The notes under the pieces are model-generated. The model was given only the letters and a program-made list of their open reading frames with translations. It searched no databases and had not been told where the DNA came from. Position numbers and translations under genes: made by a program. Of a DNA stretch of 64,000 nt, positions 9,811-21,439 are shown one piece after another (position 1 is the stretch's first letter; each line of letters begins with the position of its first letter). This stretch comes from Serripes groenlandicus (Eukaryota > Mollusca > Bivalvia > Cardiida > Cardiidae): contig JASEVX010000008.1 in the NCBI GenBank assembly GCA_031761405.1, positions 40,336,675-40,400,674 of the forward strand. Reading direction: 5' to 3'.

Positions 9811-11192
9811 TTAACCCTTTCCCACAAACAGACTCTTTTTGACGCTTCTGTAGCAGACAACTTTTGAAAACATTATTGCAAAAGGTGAAAATGCTCACAA
9901 TAAGTAATTTCTCCTTTTACCACAAAGTTTTCAATTACATTGAATAACTGTTCTTTCATGTTAAGGGATTTTCTGTGTTTTTACCTAGACGTTTTCAAAG
10001 TCGTCTGCTCGCAGATGTGTTGTATTTAAGTTCAATATAAATAAAGTTATTTGACTCATTAGTATTACCTGTCATTCGATCACTATGCCTCTGAAATATG
10101 GTCATACCATTCCGGCATAGATGTAGAAGGTATTCTCAACAAATTGTGTAGACGTATTCTATGTGTTAGAAAATCAACCAATTAATCAAGTATATATGGA
10201 GAACTTGGAAGAGTACCTTTAAGAATTATAAGACGATGTAACATGATTTGCTATTGGTTTAAAATACTAAAAATACCAGATAATAATATCACTAAAATTG
10301 TATACGATATGTTTAAAAATGATGCTAATAACAATATTACTCATACAGGACTTAATTGGGCCCATCATGTGAAAATTATTTTACAATAACTAGGACATAA
10401 TAACTTGTGGATACAACAAAACAGTGAATTAATAACATTGTGTTCATTAAAACAACGCATATTTGATCAATACTACCAATCTTGGTATACAAACATTAAC
10501 AATTCTGAGCGTCTGTCCTATTACAGAATATTCAAACATTCATTCAATCAAGAGGATTACTTAAACAATATACATGATAGAAAATTAAGAATAGCATTAT
10601 GCAAATTTCGAACATCATCTCATAATTTAGAAATAGAAAAAGGAAGGCATCGTAATATCCAAAGATCAGAAAGAACATATAAGTTATGTAATCAAAATGT
10701 AGTTGAAAGCGAATACCACTTCCTTCTCGTATGCCCCTTTCTCTATATTTTGCGTTCAAAGTTCTTAAAACCGTATTTCAGCAAGTGGCCAACAATAAAC
10801 AAATGTACAACTTTTATGTCTTCTTCAAATAAAAAAGAAATCTTTAATATTGGTAAATTCATCTATTATGCTAATAAAAGAAGAAATGAACCTATCACAA
10901 ATAATTAAACAATGCATTCTGTTCTTATATACTAACAATCTCTATACACAATTAATAGAATTCAACATATTTTAATAGTTATCTTAGCTAGCCTGTAGCA
11001 TACACATTGTGCTATCCATATGGATGTTTAGATCATTTAATAACAAACCTTCTCAACACTATCTGACTTATTGTAACTACAACATCACATTACAGTATAT
11101 TCTCTGTATTTTGTTATTTGTACTGCTTGTTCATGATTGCAAATAAAATATTTTGTATTGTATTGTATTGTATTGTATGTGGGAAAGGATAA
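9811..11192. repeat. MITE family M1 copy split by a LINE
   Basis: The left part starts TTAACCCTTTCCCACA at 9811. After about 215 bp the right end is interrupted at TTGTAT by the LINE relic 10026-11176, and the remainder TATGTGGGAAAGGATAA follows. The LINE is therefore younger than the MITE. Confidence 0.8.
10026..11176 (+). mobile_element. 5'-truncated LINE relic (ORF2 C-terminal part)
   Basis: Bases 10085-10908 encode the part of ORF2 after the reverse transcriptase domain. In a broken frame (stops near 10185 and 10388) it has an Y-E-I-W segment, then IYGELGRVPLRI, and later the Cys/His region LCNQNVVESEYHFLLVC. The corresponding region of the intact LINE at 58988-59400 is clearly similar. 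The 3' end is a (TATTG)n run, and part of this run matches the target TTGTAT. 5' truncation and a short tail repeat are typical of target-primed reverse transcription. Confidence 0.8.
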
Positions 11193-11332
11193 ACACTATC
11201 ACTGTAAAGTGGGAGGTAAATGTTTCATATTGTTTGTGTTTATGCATTGTGTATGATAAATAGAGGATACTCAAGTGTTTGTATGTGATATCAAAATGAC
11301 GTCACGAGAATGGGATGTTATCCAGGGGCGGA

Positions 11333-11659
11333 GCTCCCTTTAGGCACTGTAGGCACGTGCCTACACATTTTTTTCTCAAAATGCCCCTAAAATGCAGCTG
11401 CGGCGATAGATATCTGCGTAATGTATCGACCAGATCAGCCTGCGCTGTCCGCGCAGACTGATCCGGCCGACACATTCCGTCTTAGGGGGATAGATGTATA
11501 GAGTAGTTATTCCTGATACAGAAAATCCACAGGAGGCGAAACGTGTCTATCCGGGTAGGCATGTGTGGCTTATACGGGTCGATACTTTACGCAGAGTCCA
11601 CAATGTTGATTTTCTCACGAGACGGCCTACACATTGATTATTGCAAATCTACGCCCCTG
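11333..11659. mobile_element. hAT-like MITE with 5-bp target duplication
   Basis: Ends CAGGGGCGGAG and CTACGCCCCTG are inverted, and the element is flanked by the direct repeat TTATC at 11328-11332 and 11660-11664. The same TIR type and TSD length occur in the larger element at 57439-58987. An M3 element lies inside it. Confidence 0.75.
11395..11632. repeat. MITE family M3 copy nested in a hAT-like MITE
   Basis: Shares the body of 3450-3704 (GATCAGCCTGCG, CCACAGGAGGCG) and the right end AATGTTGATTTTCTCACGAG. The left end is eroded. Confidence 0.6.
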
Positions 11660-11849
11660 TTATCAGGTCTATAAACGAGTCACGTCGAAGAACGAGCTTT
11701 AATGATTAGATACCGTCCCATCCGTGTGATAGATGTTTGATAGCACACCAAATGCAGTTGAAATATTCTATTTATTATGTAACTCTCTACTGCGCTTCGG
11801 GACTAGGAGTATGAGAGAGAAATTAATTACGAAAGCAACGCCCCGTAAC

Positions 11850-11935
11850 TTAACCCTTTCCCATAATACAACGAATCTGCAGCAGCCGACAAGTCTATTA
11901 TGGACTGTGCAAACGCGCATGTATTAGAAAATGGA
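11850..11935. repeat. MITE family M1 fragment
   Basis: TTAACCCTTTCCCATAATAC followed by CTGCAGCAGCCGAC. Only the left end remains. Confidence 0.6.
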
Positions 11936-12680
11936 AAATGTTTATGACGCCAACATGCTATACTGAGGGTATGCATTTTACGGGCTTGTACACTTTTCTC
12001 TGTGTACATTGTCTAAATAGTAGGGATGGCAACGAATACAAAAATAAGTATTCGATAATCCGATCAACAAAGTATTCGAATATTAGACCTTTATGTGCAT
12101 GCTTTGCCAACACAGAGTTTATAAATGTGTTATTTACTGTAAAGTTATCTTATTGTTGTCTTTTTTTTTGTTCATCTAAAAGTAATTAATCGCATTTAAA
12201 TTTCCATTCAACCGATGAATTCGAATGAAAAGAATGTTCGTGAAAAATATGTCAGTAAAGTGCTCATATTACAATTAATTGATCACTTGATTAATGTATT
12301 TTTTTACGAAACATTTTGTTCTGATTACCATTTTTACATGTTGAAAATGACGTGAACTGTTAAAATTCTCAAATCTTTTCAAAATATGACAAATCCGTTA
12401 TAAGAGCAGAAATGTGGAACTGCCCATTAGGAGCAATTTAACCTTTCTCTTGCTGTGTATACATGTAACTGAAATATTGTTGAAAAATGGGCAAGAAATG
12501 TCCCCCACTACCATATTAAAAACAACCAAAAACTCTCAAATGTTTTCTGTACTAAATTCTTACTTTTCAACCATTATAAAAGTATGCTAACTATGAAATT
12601 GTTTGCATGGCAGTTCATCAGGGGGGAAATACATATTTATTTTCAAAACTAAAATTAAAATTATAAAGTCTGTTTAAATA

Positions 12681-12890
12681 ATCCTTTCCCACTTGCAGAA
12701 GCATTTTGATGCTCTTGCAGTATACGACTTTTGAAACAGTTATGACAAAAGAATAAAATTTCTCACGATGAGCAATTTCACCTTTTGCCAAAATGCTTTT
12801 AAACCCATGAAATAATTTATCCATATTTTTGCCTAAATTTTTTCAAAGTCGTCCGCTGCAGATTTGTTGAATGTGAGAAATGCCGGGTTA
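12681..12890. repeat. MITE family M1 copy
   Basis: Left end ATCCTTTCCCACTTGCAG, palindromic centre, right end GTCCGCTGCAGATTTGTT. The terminal bases are degraded. Confidence 0.75.
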
Positions 12891-12930
12891 AGTTCAAAAT
12901 CGTTGCCCATAGGCTTCGAAGTTTCTTGAA

Positions 12931-13190
12931 TGTCGATGGTATAGTGCTAGAGCGTCCGCCTCGGTGCGGGAGGTCGCGGGTTTGATCCCCGGCCGGGTAA
13001 TACCAAACACTTTAAACATTGTAATAACAGCTGCCTTCCTTGGTGCTCAGAGTTGCGGGGTTAGCATTACGACTGACTGGCAGGTGTCAGGATAAATGGA
13101 TGAGTAGTACTTGTAATTTACCCAGGAAAGGCCGTAATATAACTAAACAATTGTTGATAGTGGCGTTAAACACGAAACAATCAATTTACT
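12931..13190 (+). repeat. tRNA-derived SINE (family S1), best head
   Basis: A-box-like AGTGCTAGAGCGTCCGCCTC and B-box-like GGTTTGATCCCC, then the S1 body with ACTGGCAGGTGTCAGGATAA and a GGCGTTAAAC tail. Confidence 0.8.
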
Positions 13191-13249
13191 TTATCTCAAA
13201 ACCGTGCCCTTCAAACATAACATTCCTAAAATATAGACACAGGTAATTG

Positions 13250-14450
13250 TTTTAACTAGGAAGAGGTTGAAAATAGCAGCCGGTGACATAATTGGGGTAT
13301 TCGGTTTATTGATAAAATATACACAGCCTACGTAAGTAGGCCTACTTTATGTGCTATAGATAGACAAGACTTGAATACACCCAGCAAGAAATCGAAAGTA
13401 AAATTATTCGAAATTCCTTGAATTACTTCAAATAATTTAGCATTTACCAACATTAGTGCCACAAAAAATGTTTCAATTAAAATAACAATTTATCTCTTAA
13501 ATGAATTACTCTTTTTCAAATAGTTATGTATTACATGTACATATCATTTAATTTAAAATGTAACATATTTTGCAAATAAAGAAGTTGAACGTGAACTTGA
13601 AAATAAATCGCTTGTTTTATATCTAGATAGTTTGCGAAACATGTTCCTTGGTAGACCCTGTATATAAATTGTCAACGGATATTGCTAAGAGTAAAGACAA
13701 GGCTGCAAGTCAATGTGGCATCAGAAAAGAGATGAACTGACAAAACAATTTTTTTTCTCTTCTTCAACTGCTTGACATATTTCAAATAAGAATGATATGC
13801 ATTCATTTTATATATTCATTTATATATTCATTTATTTATTCATAAACAGAGAGGTCTGGCTTTTAAATATTAAGCTTAAAACCTTCCAACACTTTACTTA
13901 ATTTCTACTCAAACATCGAAAAGTTCGCTTATCGACTGATCTGGTCACGAAATCTTTTGATACGAATCAATCAAATAGAACGCTTTGACAGAACAACAAC
14001 AACGATAAAATCATGGCGACATAACGGTAAGAAAATATTGCAAAATATTCTCAAAGCAAACATAACAAGACATTTTGAGCAAAATTTAGTGGAAATTAAA
14101 ATTCTAATCATTAACATGATGCTAATTCAGTTTATCGAACAGAGAATTTACTTTGAGGTGAGTAATAATAGGTGTGTCACCCGTGTGTAATGAATGATGT
14201 AATTCTAAGAATGACAGTCACAAGATGTTAATTTAATTTCAATGTGGTTAGCCACAAAGTCCTTGGTTTAACATCATGTGGCGATTTGTTCATAGTGGTT
14301 AACACAAAAATGCTATTCATGAAGGGAGGCAATGATTCTGTTTGACAGTTGTGAACGATCTGTAATTAATTAGATAAACAGGGGTCGAAGAAAGAGCTTT
14401 AGTAAACAAGGTACATTTACTGATTTAACAAAACTGCCAGGTTTATGGAT
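13250..14450. other. No supported gene
   Basis: AT-rich sequence with a short imperfect (TATTCATT)n run near 13805-13840. No exon or repeat family is recognised. Confidence 0.3.
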
Positions 14451-14451
14451 A

Positions 14452-14596
14452 AACCCTTTCCTTAGCAATTTCTCCTTTTGTCACCATGTTTTCAACTCAA
14501 TTGAATTATTGTACTTTCATTTAAAGGAAGTTTCAAATTTTGTTGTTGAACGTTTTCAAAGTCGTCTGCAGATTTGTTGTATGTGGGAAAGGGTTA
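14452..14596. repeat. MITE family M1 copy, internal deletion
   Basis: AAACCCTTTC passes directly into the central part. The right end GTATGTGGGAAAGGGTTAA is intact. Confidence 0.75.
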
Positions 14597-14727
14597 AATT
14601 GAAAAAAGTATTTGTTTTATGTAGACAAGGTATATGTATAGAGGGGACGCTTTTACTACCTTGCTATTATAGAAAACTTTTATTCTGACATGGGAGTCTC
14701 CGAGAGCATTTGCCTTCAGACCAGCCG

Positions 14728-14978
14728 AGCCCTGGTAGCTCAGTCGGTAGCAGAGTTTGAATCCTGGCTCGGCCAACTTTCTTTTCGACGATTGACAAAA
14801 GTCAATGCGACACCCGTCATTCGTCTTCCACCAATGGGCTAAGTCTATGTGGAAAAGCAGCCTGTTGTGTGGAGTACTGGTGTGAGAAAACCAGGAAATG
14901 CATGAGTAGGTGAACTGGCTACCGTGATATAACTGAGAAATAGTTAAAAACGGCGTTAAACCCCAATCAATCGAAGCC
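14728..14978 (+). repeat. tRNA-derived SINE (family S2)
   Basis: tRNA-like head CCTGGTAGCTCAGTCGGTAG and a diverged B box, then TTCGTCTTCCACCAATGGGC, AAAACCAGGAAATGCATGAG and the tail GGCGTTAAACCCCAATCAAT. The same tail is at 22200 and, on the minus strand, at 24970 and 26670. Confidence 0.8.
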
Positions 14979-15185
14979 TTCAGACCAAAATGTCTAAAGT
15001 TCGATCCCTGGTCAGGTAAGATCTTTTAGGATTTATTACAATAGTGTCCAATAAGGGATTGCATCTGTAGGATTTTAGAAAAACCTTGAGAATGTTTCAC
15101 AATGTTCTCGGACTACACAGAAAATCTAGAATGAGTTTAAAATAAGCTGGGGGTATATCTGGCCAAGGTATATGTATAAGAGAAT

Positions 15186-15290
15186 AGCTCTAGAGCTATC
15201 TATTGTAGCAACATGGTAGAGAATTTGCCTTCAGGCAAAGAGGTCCAAGGTTTGAGCCCTGGTCAGGTTGAATCTTTGAGGACTGTTATA
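15186..15290 (+). repeat. tRNA-like SINE fragment
   Basis: TAGCAACATGGTAGAGAATTTGCCTTCAG and a B-box-like GTTTGAGCCCTGG resemble a SINE head. A related fragment lies at 14985-15040. Confidence 0.45.
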
Positions 15291-15868
15291 TTTATGATTT
15301 TTTTTTTGTAAAACAATTGCCAACATTATTTCATCAACATGACATAACTAGGAATGATATGACATCATTTAGAAATCATGTGGCATGTCTAAACAGAATA
15401 CATTATAGAGTTGATCGCTTTCATCATTCTTTGTGTAAGTTGGAAATAAGGGCAGACCTTTCGAATATATGCTTTTTCCGCGATACCACAATGGACAAAT
15501 ATTTTAGATTGTGGATGATCATAGCAATTAGATACGCTGTGATCACTGTTACTCTGTCGAGGGATAAATTGGTCATCGCAATGGAAATTCCATCAATATC
15601 GAGTATTTATCCATCATGACATCCCTGCAATGCATCACCCCGATATCTTTGCGATTGATACCTGCATCAGTACAATTTTATTAATTTTTAACAAACATAT
15701 TGTTTTTGTGATTTTTTCCAGTATATTGACGAATCACATTTATTGCATTTAAAAAAATGTAATATTTAATTAAATTTCAGCAGATAATTAGTAATACAGT
15801 GGAGAATCCCTTCTTTTCTACTTTTCAAACTTATTCAACTTTGAAAAAAATTATTCTCAAACCTTTTT
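15290..15868. other. No supported gene
   Basis: An open stretch at 15317-15619 has no recognisable domain and lies in AT-rich sequence. I do not call it a gene. Confidence 0.3.
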
Positions 15869-16769
15869 AGATCACCTGAGCCAATAGCTCAAGGTGAGCT
15901 ATTCTGATCACTTTTTGTCCGGTGTCCGTCGTCCGTCCGGTGTTAACTTTTAGCTTTAAACATCATCTCCTCCCAAACTCCAAGGACAATTTCGGTGAAA
16001 CATCACAGGACTGTTCCTCTAGTTGGTCTCTTTCAAAATTGTTCAAAGATTTAAAATCCATTGAGAACTTTGGTTGCTGCGGCATCAGAAAGGGGACAAA
16101 ATGTCCAAATTTTAAAAATCTTCTCCTCCGAATCTGCCTGTCAGATTCAAATATAATTTGGTAGAAATGTTCCTTGGGTGACCCTCTATAAAAATTGTTC
16201 AAGCCATACTGATTGGGCGAAAAACATGGCAGTCAGACGGCATCAAAAAAGGGGCAAAATGACAAAATTTGAAAATTCCATTTTTATGAAAGTGCTTGTC
16301 TGATTTTAAGAAAATATAATACGAATCTTACTGTAATGATCCTCTTTTTAATTTGTTTAAGCCGTTTTGATTGGTTGGTTACACAATCATAGCAACCAGG
16401 CGTCATCACAAAAGGGGTAAATTGAACTTTTAGCTACAAATGAGAACCAACTCCTACCATTCCAATAGACCCATTTCCACAAAACATCACAGGAATATTC
16501 CTATGGTGGTCCTCTTTCAAAATTGTTCAAAGATTAAAATTCCAATGAGAACTTTGGTTGCTGCGGCATCAGAAAGGGGACAAAATGTCCAAACTTTAAA
16601 AATCTTCTCCTCCGAATCTGCCTGTCAGATTAAAATATAATTTGGTAGAAATGTTCCTTGGGTGACCCTCTATAAAAATTGTTAAAGCCATACTGATTGG
16701 GCGAAAAACATGGCAGTCAGGTTGCATCAAAAAAGGGACAAAATTTGAAAATTTGAAAATTCCGTTTTT

Positions 16770-17770
16770 AGCTCTACTGGCCAAAGGCCAGAAGGGCTTA
16801 TGTCGTGGCGATTTGTCCGTTGTCCGTGCGTGCGTCCGTCCGTAAACAATTTCTTGTTAACACGATAGTCTTTACTTTTGATTGTATCTCAACTAAACTT
16901 ATACAGTAGTTAGATATCCATGAGAGCTCGGTTCCTTTCGAAAACCAGCCAGATCCGCCCATGCATGACTGGATTATGGCCCTTGAAATGGTCAAAATTG
17001 CTATAAAAGAGCTTGTTAACACGATACAGTCTTCACTTTTGATTGTATCTCAACCAAACTTATACAGTAGTTATCTATGTGAGCTCGGTTCCTTTCGAAA
17101 ACCAGCCAGATCTGCCCATGCATGACTGGATTATGGCCCTTGAAATGGTCAAAATTGCTATAAAAGAGCTTGTTAACACGAAACAGTCTTCTTTTTTTAT
17201 TGTATCTCAACCAAACTTATACAGTAGTTAGATATCCATAAGAGCTCGGTTCCTTTCGAAAACCAGCCAGATCCGCCCATGCATGACTGGATTATGGCCC
17301 TTGAAATGGTCAAAATTGCTATAAAAGAGCTTGTTAACACGATACAGTCTTCACTTTTGATTGTATCTCAACCAAACTTATACAGTAGTTAGATATCCAT
17401 GAGAGCTCAGTTCCTTTCGTAAACCAGCCAGATCCGCCCATGCAAGACTGGATTATGGCTCTTGAAATTGTCCAAATTGCTATAATTGAGCATGTGAACA
17501 CAGTAGAGGCTCCATTTACTATCTGATCTTCACCAAACTTAGATAGTAGTTAAATATTGATGAGAGCTTGGTTCCTTTTGAAAATCAGCCAGATCCGCCC
17601 ATGCAAGATTGGATTATGGTCCATGAAATTGTAAAAATTGCTATAATACAGCTTGTGAACACAAAAGAGCCTCCATTTACTATGCGTTCTTCACCATGTA
17701 TACATGCTCCGGATTGAAAATGACCAAAGAACCATACCAGTAGAGCATAGGCCCTCATGGGTCTCTTGTT
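16770..17770 (+). mobile_element. AGCTC...CTTGTT element A2, nested in A1
   Basis: Starts AGCTCTACTGG with the hairpin TGGCCAAAGGCCA, continues with GTGCGTGCGTCCGTCCG, then four close and one diverged copies of a unit of about 160 bp (ATTGTATCTCAAC at 16881, 17042, 17199 and 17360), and ends with a CCCTCATGGGTCTCTTGTT hairpin end. The host sequence on either side (TTCCGTTTTT and ATGAAAGTGC) is contiguous in the uninterrupted unit near 16275, so boundaries are known to within the T-run ambiguity. Confidence 0.75.
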
Positions 17771-19651
17771 ATGAAAGTGCTTGTCTGATTTTAAGAAAAT
17801 ATAATATGAATCTTACTGTAATGATCCTCTATTTAATTTGATTAAGCCGTTTTGATTGGTTACACAATCATAGCAACCAGGCGTCATCACAAAAGGGGTA
17901 AATTGAACTTTTAGCTACAAATGAGAACCAACTCCTACCATTCCAATAGACCAATTTCCACAAAACATCACAGGAATGTTCCTTTGGTGGTCCTCTTTCA
18001 AAATTGTTCAAAGATTAAAATTCCAATGAGAACTTTGGTTGCTGCGGCATCAGAAAGGGGACAAAATGTCCAAACTTTAAAAATCTTCTCCTCCGAATCT
18101 GCCTGTCAGATTCAAATATAATTTGGTAGAAATGTTCCTTGGGTGACCCTCTATAAAAATTGTTCAAGCCATACTGATTGGTCGAAAAACATGGCAGTCA
18201 GGCGGCATCAGAAAAGGGGCAAAATGACAAAATTTGAAAATTCCATTTTTAGCTCGACTATTCGAAGAATATGAGAGCTATACTACTCACCCTGGCGTCG
18301 GCGTCGGCGTCCACGTCACACTTTGGTTAAGGTTTTGCATGCAAGTTCTTAAATACTACATGTATTGCATTGAAACTTTCTACAACCCTACCAAACTATC
18401 ACACCAATGTAGATTATCAAGTTAGATAACTCTATCCTGCATTTTATGCAAGTTATGGCCCTTTTTTACTTAGAAATTCTGGTTAAAGTTTTGCGTGCAA
18501 CTAAAGTAAGAGTCCATATCTCAGTATTTAATTGATGCATTGCATTGAAACTTTATACAGCACTACCCAACTATCACACCTATGTAGATTATCAAGTTAG
18601 ATAACTCTATCCTGCATTTTATGCAAGTTATGGCCCTTTTTTTACTTAGAAATTCTGGTTAAAGTTTTGCGTGCAACTAAATTAAGAGTCCATATCTCAG
18701 TATTTACTTGATGCATTGCATTGAAACTTTCTACAACCCTACCCAACTATCACACCTGTGTAGATTATCATCTAAGATAACTCTATCCTGCATTTTATGC
18801 AAGTTATGGCCCTTTTTTTACTTAGAAATTCTGGTTAAAGTTTTGCATGCAACTAAATTAAGAGTCCATATCTCAGTATATACTTGATGCATTGCATTGA
18901 ACCTTTATACAACCCTACCCAACTATTACACCTATGTAGATTAACAAGTTAGATAACTCTATCCTGCATTTTAGGCAAGTTATGGCACTTTTTTTACTTA
19001 GAAATTCTGGTTAAAGTTTTGCGTGCTACTAAATTAAGAGTCCATATCTCAGTATTTACTTGCTGCATTGCATTGAAACTTTCTACAACCCTACCCAACT
19101 ATTACACCTGTGTAGATTATCAAGTATGATAGCTCTATTCTGCATTTTATGCAAGTTATGGCCCTTTTTTTACATAGAAATACTGGTTAAAGTTTTGCGT
19201 GCAACTAAATTAAGAGTCCACGTCTCAGTATATACTTGATGCATTGCATTGAACCTTTATACAACCCTACCCAACTATCACACCTATGTAGATTATCAAG
19301 TATGATAACTCTATCCTGCATTTTATGCAAGTTATGGCCTTTTTGGACTTATAAATTCTGGTTAAAGTTTTGCATGCAACTACATAAAGAGACCATCTCT
19401 TAGTAACTACTTGATGCATTGCATTGAAACGTTATACAGCCCTTACCAACCAGCATTTTATGCAAGTTATGGACCTTTTTGGACTTAGAAATTCTGGTTA
19501 AAGTTTTGCAACTACATTTAGAGTGTAATCTCAGTAACAACTTGAACAATTGTATTGAAACTTTATACAACCTTTCCCAATTGTACAACTATAAACACAA
19601 CCAATTAAGATAACTCTATCCTGTATATGGTGCAAATTGTTGCCCTTTTTT

Positions 19652-20469
19652 ATGTCTCCCCCTGTATACAGGGGAGATATATTGTTTTTGTCATGGGCGT
19701 CTGTCTGTCTGTCCTTCTGTCTGTCTGTCTGTCCGTCTGTCCGAAATCGTGTCCGCTCCATATCTCCAAGACGGCTTGAAGGATTTTCATGAAACTTGGC
19801 TCACATGTTCACCTCATCAAGGCGACGTGCAGAACCCGCGTCTCGACAATATAGGGTCAAGGTCAAGGTCACGCTTGAAGGTCAAAGGTTTGAGGCTTTA
19901 TTTCGTGTCCGCTCCATATCTCCCAGACGGCTTGAAGGATTTTCATGAAACTTGGGTCACATGTTCACCTCATCAAGGCGACGTGCAGAACCCGCGTCTT
20001 GACAATATAGGGTCAAGGTCAAGGTCACACTTGAAGGTCAAAGGTTTGAGGCTTTATTTCGTGTCCGCTCCATATCTCCGAGACGGCTTGAAGGATTTTC
20101 ATGAAACTTGGGTCACATGTTCACCTCATCAAGGCGACGTGCAGAACCTGCGTCTCGACAATATAGGGTCAAGGTCACGCTTGAATGTCAAAGGTTTGAG
20201 GCTTTATTTCGTGTCCGCTCCATATCTCCCAGACGGCTTGAAGGATTTTCATGAAACTTGGGTCACATGTTTACCTCATCAAGGCGACGTGCAGAACCCG
20301 CGTCTCGACAATATAGGGTCAATGTCAAGGTCACGCTTGAAGGTCAAAGGTTTGAGGCTTTATTTCGTGTCCGCTCCATATCTGTCCCAAATTTATAGGT
20401 TGGAATGTTTTGAGAGATTTTGACAGATATTTGAGGGGAGACATCTGTTTTTTGCAAAAACAATTCTAG
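19652..20469 (+). mobile_element. Nested element A4 (ATGTCTCCCCC type) with 156-bp repeats
   Basis: Inserted in the T-run of an A3 unit. It starts ATGTCTCCCCCTGTATACAG, with a hairpin between CCCCTGTA and TACAGGGG, then (GTCTGTCT)n. Four units of 156, 156, 150 and 156 bp start at 19749, 19905, 20061 and 20211. It ends around GGGGAGACATC and CAATTCTAG. Confidence 0.65.
19749..20423 (+). other. Repeat-derived open frame (52-codon unit), probably not a gene
   Basis: The 156-bp units keep one frame open for 224 codons, giving repeats with SAPYLPDGLKDFHETWVTC. Every unit length is a multiple of three. There is no upstream exon or promoter evidence, and the unit is a common bivalve interspersed repeat. 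Recorded because it would otherwise be annotated as a protein. Confidence 0.5.
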
Positions 20470-21439
20470 TTTTACTTAGAAATTATGGTTAAAGGTTTGC
20501 GTGCAACTACATTAAGAGTCCATATCTTAGTAACTACTTGATGCATTCCATTGAAAGGTTATACAACCCTATCTAACCATCAAACCTATGAAAATAATCA
20601 TGTTAAATAACACTATCCTGCATATAATGCAAATTATCACCCACTAAGAAATTGTGGTTAATGTTTTGCATGCAACTACATTAGAGTCCATTATCTCGGT
20701 AACTTAAATAAGCGGTGGAATAGTCGAGCGCGCTGTCCTCCGACAGCTCTTGTTATGAAAGTGCTTGTCTGATTTTAAGAAAATATAATACGAATCTTAC
20801 TGTAATGATCCTCTATTTAATTTGTTTAAGCCGTTTTGATTGGTTACACAATCATATCAACCAGGCGTCATCACAAAAAGGGTAAATTGAACTTTTAGCT
20901 ACAAATGACAACCAACTCCTACCATTCCAATAGACCAATTAAATTTCCACAAAACATCACAAGAATGTTCCTTTGGTGGTCCTCTTTCAAAATTGTTCAA
21001 AGATTTAAATTCCATTGATAACTTTGGTTGCTGCGGCATCAGAAAGTGAGAAAAATACCCAAATTTTAAAATCCTTTTCCTCCATAATCTACTTGTGCGA
21101 TTGCAAGATAATTTGGTAGAAATGTTCCTTAAGTGTCCCTCTAAATGAACTGTTGAAGCCATATTGATTTCGTTGAAAAACAGGGCAGCAAGGCGGCATC
21201 AGGAAAGGTGCAAAATGACAAAAACTTTATAATTCCATTCTTATTAAAGTTCTTGTTAGATTTCAAGATATAAATGGCCTTTACTGATAAGCTGTTTCTT
21301 GAGAAGTGTCTGGACACTCCTTTGCAGTTTCATTTGCACTCCCTGATAAAATTTTCCCAGATATTTGCAGTTAAATATTTGCTACTAATTTACTATCAAT
21401 TAGGTGATTGATTTAGGGCCATCTTGGCCCTCTTGTTGT

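Larger units (their letters stand above)
18251..20754 (+). mobile_element. AGCTC...CTTGTT element A3, nested in A1
   Basis: Starts AGCTCGACTATTCGAAGAAT (hairpin) and ends GCTGTCCTCCGACAGCTCTTGTT-like, written here as a GCTGTC/GACAGC stem plus TCTTGTT. Inside are about eight units of roughly 180 bp carrying GCATTTTATGCAAGTTATGG, interrupted by A4. It occupies the same TTTTT/ATGAAAG position of the host unit as A2. Confidence 0.75.
15869..21437 (+). mobile_element. AGCTC...CTTGTT element A1 (outer host of a nest)
   Basis: The left end follows a T-run and reads AGATCACCTGAGCC with a hairpin to CTCAAGGTGAGCT. A GTCCGTCGTCCGTCCGG patch follows. The right end is a GGGCC-ATCTT-GGCCC hairpin followed by TCTTGTT. 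Internally a unit containing AGAACTTTGGTTGCTGCGGC and GAACCAACTCCTACC recurs near 15990, 16480, 17960 and 20970. Elements A2 and A3 interrupt it. No protein-coding domain was found, so it is non-autonomous. The superfamily is unassigned. Absence of target duplication and hairpin ends are reminiscent of Helitron/Helentron elements. Confidence 0.6.

Noticed and set aside
10544..10759. Minus-strand open frame over the LINE relic
   Set aside because: Shadow of the ORF2-derived coding strand.
15922..18121. Several 60-80-codon open frames in the A1 repeats
   Set aside because: They recur with each repeat unit on both strands and have no start context, splice signals or domain.
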